Made by a program: the position numbers and the translations under genes. From Granulicella sp. WH15 (lineage in GTDB: Bacteria; Acidobacteriota; Terriglobia; Terriglobales; Acidobacteriaceae), in NCBI RefSeq assembly GCF_009914315.1, contig NZ_CP042596.1:372001-436000 (forward strand): a DNA stretch of 64,000 bases, given 5' to 3'. Under the pieces are notes generated by a model that did no database searches, had not been told where the DNA came from, and saw nothing but the letters and a program-made list of their open reading frames with translations. Shown piece after piece: positions 57,266 through 64,000 of this stretch (position 1 is the first letter of the stretch; each line of letters begins with the position of its first letter).

Positions 57266-60200
57266 CACTGATCGAACTCCATCTCGCGCTTCGGCAGAAT
57301 ATCCGTGTCGCGCGCAATCCACACATACAGCGTCGGCAGCAGGAAGACGCTGATGAGCAGCGCTCCCACCAACCCGCCTACAATCACAATCGCAAACGGC
57401 CTCTGCGAGTCGGAGCCGATCTCGTGCGAGGTCGCCGCGGGCAGCAGGCCCAGCGTGGCTACCAGCATCGTCATCATGATCGGCCGCAACCGCAGCACCG
57501 CGCCTTCGATGGCCGAAGACTCCACGCTATGCCCGGCCACGCGCATCTGGTTGATGTACTCCAGCATGATGATGCCGGTCTGCACCGACACGCCGAACAG
57601 AGCGAGGAAGCCCACGCCCGACGAAACGCTGAAGTGCGTCTTCGTCAACAACAGCGCCAACATTCCGCCGAACGGAGCCATCGCCACGTTCGCCAGGATC
57701 AGCGTCGCCCACTTGAACGATCCAAACATGCCGTACAGGATGATGAAGATCAGCATGATCGTCAGCGGCAGCACGATCATCAGCCTGCGAGAGCTGCGCT
57801 TCTGGCTCTCGTACTCACCGGCCCAGTCGATCTTGTATCCCGGCGGCAGCTTCACCTGCGAGCTCACCTTCGCGATCGCCTCTTCCACGGTGCTGCCCAG
57901 GTCGCGGTTGCGCACACTGTACTTGATGGCGACGTAGCGCAGCCCGCCCTCGCGGTAGATCTCCTCGGCTCCGTCTTCGATCTTCTGCTTGGTCACCTGC
58001 GAGAGCGAGACCCGCTCGCCCGTCGGAGACACCAGCCGAATATTCGCAATGGCCTCGGGAGTAGCTCGATACATCGGGCTATACCTCGCCGTCACGTCGT
58101 AGCGCGCATCGCCTTCGAGCACCTGGGTCACGGCGTTGCCGCCCACCGCGCTCTCAATTGCCTCCTGCACGTCCGACACATTGATGCCGTACCGCGCCGC
58201 CGCCTCACGATCTACCTCGAAGTTCAGGTTCGGCTGTCCGATCACCCGGAACAACCCGAGGTCGGCCACGCCCTTGATCCCCGACATCACGCCGACGATC
58301 TCATCGCCCTTGGCCTCGAGCGTCTTTAGGTCGGTGCCGTACAACTTCACCGCCAGCTCGCCCTTCACGCCGCTCACGGCCTCTTCCACGTTGTCCGAGA
58401 TCGGCTGCGAGAAGCCCCAGACCACGCCGGGCATCTTCTCCAGCTCGCGGTCCATCGCCCCGATCAGCTCTTCCTTGTTCTCCTTGAAGACCGGCCGCCA
58501 CTCTTTCTTCGGCTTCAGGTCCACGTAGTACTCGGTGTTGAAGAAGCCGGTCGTATCGGTGCCGTCATCGGGCCGCCCGATCTGGCTCACTACCTGCTTC
58601 ACCTCGGGGAACGAAGCCAGCTTGATGCGCGCCAGGTCGGCCACGCGACGGCTCTCGGTCGGTCCCGTGCTGGGAGCCAGCGTACCGCGAACCCAGATCG
58701 CGCCCTCATCGAGGTGCGGCAGAAACTCTGAGCCCACCACGCCTGACATGCCCAGGAACACCGTGGCCCCAAACGCCGCCAGCGCCACGCCGAAGGTGAT
58801 CGGCCGATGCTCGATGGCGAACTGCGCCGCATGGCGGTAGCCGTTCGTGATCCACTTCAGTACCGGGTTCTCCCACTCGGTGGTGCCCTTGCGGAAGAGG
58901 AAGCTTGCCAGCACCGGAGCCAGAATAATCGAGAAGATGAGCGCGCCCAGGAGCGCGAACGCCACCGTCCAGCTCATCGGCTTGAACAGGCGGCCTTCCA
59001 CCGATTGCAGCGTAAAGATAGGCAGATACGCCGTGATGATGATGCCGATCGCATAGAACACGGGCCGCTGTACTTCATAGGCGGCCTCGCGAATCTGCTC
59101 CATCGGCGTCATGTCTTCGCGCTTGCCGTGGCTCAGGTGGCGGACGATGTTCTCGACCATCACTACCGCGCCATCGACCACCATGCCGAAGTCCAGCGCA
59201 CCCAGGCTCAGCAGGTTCGCCGGAATATGCTTCAGGTCCAGGCAGATCGAGGCGAACAGCAGCGAGAAGGGAATCGTCAGCGCCACGATCAGCGCGCCGC
59301 GCAGATTGCCCAGGAACAGGAACAGGATGATGACGACCAGGATGATGCCTTCGGTCAGGTTGTGCAGCACCGTCTTCGTCGTCAGCCCCAGCAGGTCGCT
59401 GCGGTCGAGGAAGGGAACGATCTTCACCCCAGGCGGCAGCACATGCTCGTTCAGCTCCTTCACCTTCGCGTGGATGGCGACCAGCGTCTCGTCGGAGTTA
59501 TCGCCCTTCTGCAGCAGCACCACGCCTTCCACGGCGTCCTGGTTATCGACGAGCTTGCCATCCTGCCGCCGGATCGCCTTGCCGATCTGCCCCAGACGGA
59601 TCTTTGGTCCCTGCTGCACGGTGGCGATGTCGGAGACCCGCAGCGCCGTGCCGTTCTGCGTCTTCAGCACCGTCTGCTGAATGTCCTTGACGGTGTGGAA
59701 GAGCCCGACCTCGCGCACGTTGATCTGCTGCTGGCCGACCTCGATAAAGCTGCCGCCCGCGTTCACGTTATTCGCGGCGAGCTGCTGCGTCACCTGGCTC
59801 ACACTCAGCCCGTACTGCACCAGCTTGTCCGGGTTCAGGATCACCTGGTACTCGCGCGTCACGCCGCCGAAGCTCGAGACGTCCACCACGCCCGGCACGC
59901 TGCGGAACTGCCGCTCCAGAGTCCAGTCCTCGAGGCTCTTCAGAGCCATCGTGTCGTACTGTGGGTTCGTGCTTTCGAGCTGATACCAGTAGATCTGCCC
60001 GACCGGGCTCCAGTCCGTCCCGATCTGCGGCTGCAACCCGTTCGGCAGCGTCACCTGCGAGAGCCGCTCCAGCACCTTGGCGCGGTTCCAGTCGTTGATG
60101 CTGTCGTCGTCGAAGACCATCGTCAGGCTCGAAAGCCCGGCCAGCGACGTCGACCGCAGGTGCGTCATGTGCGGGATACCGGCCATGGCGATCTCGAGCG

Positions 60201-60402
60201 GCACCGTCACCTGCTGTTCCACCTCTTCGGCGGCGCGGCCCGGCCACTGCGTAATCACGGTCACATAGTTGTTGGCGACGTCCGGATAAGCCTCGACCGG
60301 AAGGTTGTGGAACGAGATCCCACCCCAGACGAAGAGGAGGATGGCGATCACCAGGATGATGAACCGGTTGTTGAGCGCGAAATCGACGATCTTCCTGATC
60401 AT
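57265..60402 (-). CDS. CzcA-type heavy-metal RND efflux pump
   Basis: This 1045-residue transporter has twelve helices and two large periplasmic loops. DFGMVVDGAVVMVEN in helix 4 is the DFGxxVDGAxxMxEN motif of heavy-metal RND pumps for divalent cations (Zn, Co, Cd, Ni). The Cu(I)/Ag(I) CusA type lacks this DFG-x-x-x-D pattern. GRPDDGTDTTGFFNTEYYVD is another typical segment of that branch. It uses proton flux to export metal through the outer membrane channel. The start overlaps the adaptor stop by one base. Confidence 0.92.
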   Translation of the reverse strand: MIRKIVDFALNNRFIILVIAILLFVWGGISFHNLPVEAYPDVANNYVTVITQWPGRAAEEVEQQVTVPLEIAMAGIPHMTHLRSTSLAGLSSLTMVFDDDSINDWNRAKVLERLSQVTLPNGLQPQIGTDWSPVGQIYWYQLESTNPQYDTMALKSLEDWTLERQFRSVPGVVDVSSFGGVTREYQVILNPDKLVQYGLSVSQVTQQLAANNVNAGGSFIEVGQQQINVREVGLFHTVKDIQQTVLKTQNGTALRVSDIATVQQGPKIRLGQIGKAIRRQDGKLVDNQDAVEGVVLLQKGDNSDETLVAIHAKVKELNEHVLPPGVKIVPFLDRSDLLGLTTKTVLHNLTEGIILVVIILFLFLGNLRGALIVALTIPFSLLFASICLDLKHIPANLLSLGALDFGMVVDGAVVMVENIVRHLSHGKREDMTPMEQIREAAYEVQRPVFYAIGIIITAYLPIFTLQSVEGRLFKPMSWTVAFALLGALIFSIILAPVLASFLFRKGTTEWENPVLKWITNGYRHAAQFAIEHRPITFGVALAAFGATVFLGMSGVVGSEFLPHLDEGAIWVRGTLAPSTGPTESRRVADLARIKLASFPEVKQVVSQIGRPDDGTDTTGFFNTEYYVDLKPKKEWRPVFKENKEELIGAMDRELEKMPGVVWGFSQPISDNVEEAVSGVKGELAVKLYGTDLKTLEAKGDEIVGVMSGIKGVADLGLFRVIGQPNLNFEVDREAAARYGINVSDVQEAIESAVGGNAVTQVLEGDARYDVTARYSPMYRATPEAIANIRLVSPTGERVSLSQVTKQKIEDGAEEIYREGGLRYVAIKYSVRNRDLGSTVEEAIAKVSSQVKLPPGYKIDWAGEYESQKRSSRRLMIVLPLTIMLIFIILYGMFGSFKWATLILANVAMAPFGGMLALLLTKTHFSVSSGVGFLALFGVSVQTGIIMLEYINQMRVAGHSVESSAIEGAVLRLRPIMMTMLVATLGLLPAATSHEIGSDSQRPFAIVIVGGLVGALLISVFLLPTLYVWIARDTDILPKREMEFDQ

Positions 60403-61568
60403 TACTGAGCCGCCGTGTTCTGCAGCTCCAGCGCGTTGGCCACGACCTGCTGCCCAGCCTGCAGGCCCGAAACCACCTCCACCAGATTGCCGCTGAGCGT
60501 CTTGCCGGTCTTGATCTCGACCGTCTTGAACGTGCCCGTCGTATCGCCCGGCTCGAAGACAAACGCGCGGTCATGCAGATGCAGAATCGCATCGCCCGGC
60601 ACTGCCACGCCCTCGATCGGCTTCTTGCCCGCGAACGTAGCGGTGGCAAACATCCCCAGCCGCAGAAGCCCCTGCGGGTTCTGCACCTGGATCCTCACCT
60701 TCGCCGTGCGAATGGTGGGATCGAGCACCGCGCCGATATCGTTGACGGTCCCCTTCAGCACCTTGCCCGGATACGCCGACAGCCGAATCTCGGCCTCATC
60801 GCCCAGCCGCACCTGTGCCAGGTCGTTCTCATACACGTCGCAGATGATCCATACATGCGAGAGGTCCGCGATGGTCAGCGAACCCGTCGAACCGGCGTAG
60901 GTCACACCTGCCGCGCCCGCCGCCGTGGCGTTCTGCGCCACGATCACGCCCGAGGTCGGCGCATGGATCGTTACCGTATCGCCCGGCTTGTTCTTATCGA
61001 GGCCCAGGATCCGCAACTGCTGTTCGCTTGCCGTCAGCAGCGCCAGCGAGTCGTCCTCGCCGTTCTGCGCGGTCTCGAGCTGCGTCTGCGGAATCGCGCC
61101 CTTGTCATACAGCAGCTTGTCGCGGTCCAGCGTAATCTTCGTCAGGTGCTCGTCGTTCACAGCCTTCAGGTAGTTGCCGAACGCGGTCGATACGTCCGGG
61201 CTCTGTACCTCCATGATGGGCTGGCCCTTCTTCACCGTGTCGCCCAGGCGCACGTACAGCGAGGTCACGCGGCCATTGGCCAGCGACAGCACCGGCAGTT
61301 CGCGCGAGACATCCGGGTTCACGCTGCCCGTCGCGTTCAGCGTGCTGAACGTCTGCTGCGCCACCGCCGTCGTCAGCGGAAACCGCTCCGGCTGGTCCAC
61401 CTTGACGATGCCTGCGTTTGCCGCCGCGACCACGACCGGCGCGCTCGGCGGAGCCTCCTTGGCCTCGCGGCCTGTCTCTTCCTGCTTATGGCATCCGGCC
61501 AGCACCAGGCAAACCACACCACCGTACCCAGCCGCGCGCATGGCTCGGAATGAACTCTTTCCTAACAC
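60402..61568 (-). CDS. RND efflux periplasmic adaptor (CzcB-like), lipoprotein
   Basis: The protein is 388 residues from GTG 61568; ATG 61541 is the alternative start. AGYGGVVCLVLAGC ends in a lipobox cysteine. The adaptor body has the lipoyl/barrel-sandwich halves (GRVTSLYVRLGDTVKKGQPI and IHAPTSGVIVAQNATAAG), a short coiled coil between them, and a beta-barrel with YPGKVLKGTVNDIGAVLDPT. It links the pump and the TolC-like channel. GGAGG precedes GTG closely. The extension to 61646 has no lipoprotein-compatible start. Confidence 0.88.
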   Translation of the reverse strand: MLGKSSFRAMRAAGYGGVVCLVLAGCHKQEETGREAKEAPPSAPVVVAAANAGIVKVDQPERFPLTTAVAQQTFSTLNATGSVNPDVSRELPVLSLANGRVTSLYVRLGDTVKKGQPIMEVQSPDVSTAFGNYLKAVNDEHLTKITLDRDKLLYDKGAIPQTQLETAQNGEDDSLALLTASEQQLRILGLDKNKPGDTVTIHAPTSGVIVAQNATAAGAAGVTYAGSTGSLTIADLSHVWIICDVYENDLAQVRLGDEAEIRLSAYPGKVLKGTVNDIGAVLDPTIRTAKVRIQVQNPQGLLRLGMFATATFAGKKPIEGVAVPGDAILHLHDRAFVFEPGDTTGTFKTVEIKTGKTLSGNLVEVVSGLQAGQQVVANALELQNTAAQ

Positions 61569-61667
61569 AAGACCTCCGAACCGTCCGATCACAAATAACT
61601 CTTTCCTGGCCGCCTGCCTGTCTTCGCGGCGGCCGTTTTCAATCAAGCTGCGTCCGTACCGGGCCGC

Positions 61668-61689
61668 ATAGCCCCATTATGGGGGCTAT
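61668..61689. promoter_or_regulatory. Perfect palindrome upstream of the metal efflux operon
   Basis: ATAGCCCC, six bases, GGGGCTAT is a perfect inverted repeat (8 bp arms), about 100 bases upstream of the adaptor start. It is a candidate operator for a metal-responsive regulator; the regulator gene is not in the window. Confidence 0.5.
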
Positions 61690-61853
61690 ATGTCACAATC
61701 CAATCGCAATCGTGGCTTCATTTGCGAAAGACGTTCCTTGCGGGGAAGAAGACGCGCCAGACCTCGAACATTCTTAAAGGAGAAACAGACGTACCTCAAT
61801 GGTTGTAACTGCTTAGACTCGTCTAGCCGCATTTGGCGAGCCATGCGTCCGTT

Positions 61854-62198
61854 TTACCCGAGCTGCTCGCTCAGGGTGAACACTTTCTCCATCAACTGCC
61901 AGCGCGCCACGGGCGAGGCGTCCGCCGGAGCATCCTGAAACTGCCCCATCAGCGCCTCCCACTCCATTACCTTGGGGTTGGCCTTGTCGGCCTCCGCCTT
62001 GGCCTCAAACGAGAACGTATCCGCGACCTCCATAATCATGAACATCCGTGTGCCCAACAGGTAGATCTCCATCTCGGTAACCCCTGACCCCACCAGGCTG
62101 GCCTTGACCTCCGGCCATACATCCTCGTGATAGCGCCGATAGGCCGCAATCTTCTCCGCATCGCGCTGCAAATCCAGTGTTAGACAGTAACGTCTCAT
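61854..62198 (-). CDS. rhaM: L-rhamnose mutarotase family protein
   Basis: The protein is 114 residues, normal for the family. RRYCLTLDLQRDAEKIAAYR followed by RYHEDVWPEVKASL contains the conserved H24 and tryptophan of RhaM. GVTEMEIYLLGTRMFMIMEV completes the dimeric alpha-beta barrel. It interconverts alpha and beta anomers of L-rhamnose or a related deoxysugar. No rhamnose operon is nearby, so the physiological substrate is unclear. The start ATG is divergent from the polyketide synthase, with 289 bases between. Confidence 0.85.
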   Translation of the reverse strand: MRRYCLTLDLQRDAEKIAAYRRYHEDVWPEVKASLVGSGVTEMEIYLLGTRMFMIMEVADTFSFEAKAEADKANPKVMEWEALMGQFQDAPADASPVARWQLMEKVFTLSEQLG

Positions 62199-62487
62199 CG
62201 TGAACCCATCTCCCCATCAAAGGTTGCGTCGCCCTCAACTCTAAATGCTCCCGGCCGGGAAAAGGCCGCTGGAATCGCTCCCCGGCAGCCCTCGAGTTAC
62301 CCCCATTCCCCTGCGGGCTATCTGGAACCAAGTATCGTTATTCCCTCGTTCCTGTCCGCTTTCGGAACCGCGCAACTAACCGTAATTCATTGAAATGCAT
62401 CCACTTCAACAGACCTTCACTCGTCCGTACTAAACTTCACCTACTGTTGCATCTCACCCTCGCACCAAGAGAGAGCCTTCAACGACA

Positions 62488-63558
62488 ATGCAAATCGCCT
62501 CCGTTGGTTCAGCCTTCCCCAAGCACCGCTACACTCAGTCCGAGATATCGCAGGCCCTTCTTACCCGCTGGGAAGGTAAGCTCGAAGAGCCCCGGCTCCT
62601 CACCCGTCTTCATGCCAACTGCGGCGTAGCCACCCGCTATCTGGTCTTTCCCATCGAGCACTACACCACGCTCGTAGGCTTCAAGCAGACCAACGACGCC
62701 TGGATCGCCGCCGCCGTCGAGCTGGGCCAGCTCGCCATCGAGCGCGCCCTGGCTCCGCTCGGCCTCACCGCCGCCGACATCTCCGCCATCTTCTCGGCCA
62801 CCGTCACCGGCGTCGCGTCGCCCACCATCGACGCCCGCCTCATCAACCGGATGCCGTTCCCGACCAGCGTCAAGCGCACCCCCATCTTCGGCCTGGGCTG
62901 CGTCGCCGGAGCCGCCGGCATCGCCCGCGCCTCGGATTACGTCCGCGCCTTCCCCGACCAGATAGCGCTGGTCCTCTCGATCGAGCTGTGCTCGCTCACC
63001 TGGCAGGACGATGACCAGTCCATCGCGAACCTCATCTCCACCGGCCTCTTCGGCGATGGAGCCGCCGCCGTCATCGTCATCGGCGACGACGTCAAGCTGC
63101 CCAATCCCTCCACCGGCCCCAAGATTCTCGCCACCCGCAGCACCTTCTATCGCCACACCGAGCACGTCATGGGCTGGGATATCCGCGACAGCGGCTTCCG
63201 CATCGTCCTCTCGCCCGACGTCCCCAAGGTGGTCGAGGCCAACCTGCGCGGCGACGCGGAGAGCTTCCTGGCCGATCAGGGACTGAAGCTATCGGATATC
63301 AGCTCCTACATCTTCCACTCCGGCGGCCCCAAGGTCTTGGAGGCTACCGAAAAGGCCCTCGGCCTGCCCGAAGGAGCGGAAGGAGCGCTGGCCCTGAGCT
63401 GGAAGTCCCTCTCCGAGGTCGGCAACCTCTCAGCAGCGTCGGTCCTGTGTGTCTTGGAAGACACTCTCAAGAACCACCCCGGCAAGCCCGGCACCTACTC
63501 GATCCTGGCCGCGATGGGGCCAGCCTTCTGCCTGGAGCTGGTCCTCCTCCAGTGGTAA
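62488..63558 (+). CDS. Type III polyketide synthase
   Basis: This 356-residue protein has the chalcone synthase-like thiolase fold. The triad is C138 in GLGCVAGAAG, H277 in FHSGGPK and N313 in EVGNLSAASV. It probably condenses malonyl-CoA onto a fatty acyl starter to make pyrones or resorcinols, as bacterial type III enzymes do. No methyltransferase or oxidase partner is directly adjacent. ATG 62488 fits the family N-terminus (MQIASVGSAFPKHRYTQ). A family A repeat follows the stop. Confidence 0.88.
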   Translation: MQIASVGSAFPKHRYTQSEISQALLTRWEGKLEEPRLLTRLHANCGVATRYLVFPIEHYTTLVGFKQTNDAWIAAAVELGQLAIERALAPLGLTAADISAIFSATVTGVASPTIDARLINRMPFPTSVKRTPIFGLGCVAGAAGIARASDYVRAFPDQIALVLSIELCSLTWQDDDQSIANLISTGLFGDGAAAVIVIGDDVKLPNPSTGPKILATRSTFYRHTEHVMGWDIRDSGFRIVLSPDVPKVVEANLRGDAESFLADQGLKLSDISSYIFHSGGPKVLEATEKALGLPEGAEGALALSWKSLSEVGNLSAASVLCVLEDTLKNHPGKPGTYSILAAMGPAFCLELVLLQW

Positions 63559-63750
63559 TCCAGCCGTAGCCGTTGTTCTTGTCGTTGCCGTTGCTTGTTT
63601 TCTTGGTTGTCATTCAGGAGCGAAGTGGAGGAATCTGCTTCTGCTGTTGTCTTTGTCGTTGCTTCTGGGGTAGGTCCGGGCTTTAGCCCGGACATTAAAA
63701 CCCGCCACTGACGCGGGCTTTAGCCCCCGAGGTATGCTTCCTTCAACCTC
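63559..63750 (+). repeat. Dispersed repeat, family A, copy 5 (plus orientation)
   Basis: It directly follows the polyketide synthase stop. It contains the GTTGCCGTTGC tract, CATTCAGGAGCGAAGTGG, GTCCGGGCTTTAGCCCGGAC and GCGGGCTTTAGCCCCCGAGG. It is the nearest complete match to copy 2. Confidence 0.82.
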
Positions 63751-63763
63751 GCCGCAAATGATC

Positions 63764-63800
63764 GTGCCCCATCTCTCGACTTTGAGATATGGGGCACTTT
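63764..63800 (+). terminator. Hairpin followed by T-rich stretch after the polyketide synthase
   Basis: GTGCCCCATCTCTC pairs with GAGATATGGGGCAC (two mismatches), then TTTTCTATTT. It is in the same place as the hairpin at 55791-55828. Confidence 0.7.
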
Positions 63801-63818
63801 TCTATTTGAAAACAACAA

Positions 63819-63882
63819 CAAAAGCGCCCTAACGCCGGGCGGGCGGCACTTCGTGCGGTCTTGGACGCTTCGCGTAAAAGCT
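63819..63882 (-). repeat. Dispersed repeat, family B, copy 3
   Basis: It abuts the stop of the minus-strand partial gene. On that strand it reads ACGCGAAGCGTCCAAGACC, then GCACGAAGTGCC, then a GC-rich stem followed by TTTTG. Confidence 0.8.
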
Positions 63883-64000
63883 CTACTTCAACCCACTCAA
63901 AAACATCCCCACCGCCTTCAACCCCACCGCACTCCCCGCCGTCTGCTGATGCCCCACCCCCGGCAACACCACAAACTTCTTCTCCCCCGCCGCACTCGCC
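63883..64000 (-). CDS. C-terminal fragment of a probable alpha/beta hydrolase (cut by window edge)
   Basis: Only the last 39 codons are in the window, too short to appear as a complete frame. The residues include KKFVVLPGVGHQQTAGSA and end VGMFLSGLK. V-L-P-G-x-G-H resembles the catalytic histidine region of small alpha/beta hydrolases. The stop TAG at 63883-63885 abuts a family B repeat. The call is weak because so little is present. Confidence 0.45.
   Translation of the reverse strand, partial: ASAAGEKKFVVLPGVGHQQTAGSAVGLKAVGMFLSGLK

Noticed and set aside
58807..60408. Plus-strand ORF (533 codons) opposite the RND pump
   Set aside because: Shadow of the CzcA-like gene; Arg/His/Gln-rich and featureless.
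60573..61553. Plus-strand ORF (326 codons) opposite the RND adaptor
   Set aside because: Antisense shadow of the lipoprotein adaptor; Arg/His-rich composition.

Overview
The window looks like a chromosomal segment of an acidobacterium of the Terriglobia/Acidobacteriaceae type (Granulicella, Edaphobacter or Terriglobus relatives). The reasons are high GC, a bacterial 16S gene of the kind remembered from that family, an HpnI-like hopanoid-type glycosyltransferase, and many secreted peptidases. It also has short dispersed repeats built around GGGCTAAAGCCC. The genus is an inference from memory; no search was run.

Layout. Positions 1-4.7 kb hold the 3' end of an HpnI-like glycosyltransferase and two tandem ArnT/GT39 paralogues, one frameshifted. 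From 4.9-13.8 kb come a Ppx/GppA phosphatase convergent with SixA, a membrane protein, an M1 metallopeptidase, a methyltransferase overlapping a UbiA-like membrane protein, and etfBA. From 13.9-18 kb lies a tight five-gene operon: tldD, two tandem 102-residue zinc-motif paralogues, a DUF1493-like membrane protein, and pmbA/tldE. An M20 peptidase, ilvE and a MarC-family gene follow. A complete rRNA operon (16S, tRNA-Ile, tRNA-Ala, 23S, 5S) fills 22.8-28.9 kb. It has a clear promoter, boxA-like sites, processing stems, and an upstream tract of tandem hairpin repeats about 122 bp apart.

At 29.5-34.1 kb an ECF sigma factor, its zinc-finger anti-sigma factor and two envelope proteins form a gapless cassette. 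An aquaporin Z and an M28 peptidase follow. The kdp potassium region occupies 36.7-46.5 kb. It contains kdpC, B, A, F and an upstream 33-residue ORF, kdpE, a DUF4118 histidine kinase, a stand-alone KdpD sensor domain, and a second divergent DUF4118 kinase. In effect KdpD is split into separate proteins. Next come pyrophosphatase, an APC permease divergent from an ATP-grasp/LLM-monooxygenase pair, tRNA-Ser(GCT), a probably leaderless MetX-like hydrolase, a six-repeat propeller-like protein, and an internally deleted acyltransferase remnant. The right end has a glycerate 2-kinase, a CzcCBA-type divalent-metal RND operon (TolC-like, CzcA-like, adaptor), a rhamnose mutarotase, a type III polyketide synthase, and the 3' end of a probable alpha/beta hydrolase.

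The most unusual theme is a set of dispersed 3'-UTR elements, here called families A, B and C. They sit directly after stop codons and, with one exception, in a fixed orientation relative to the upstream gene. They carry intrinsic-terminator hairpins, and in one gene a lost stop codon apparently lets the ORF read into the element.
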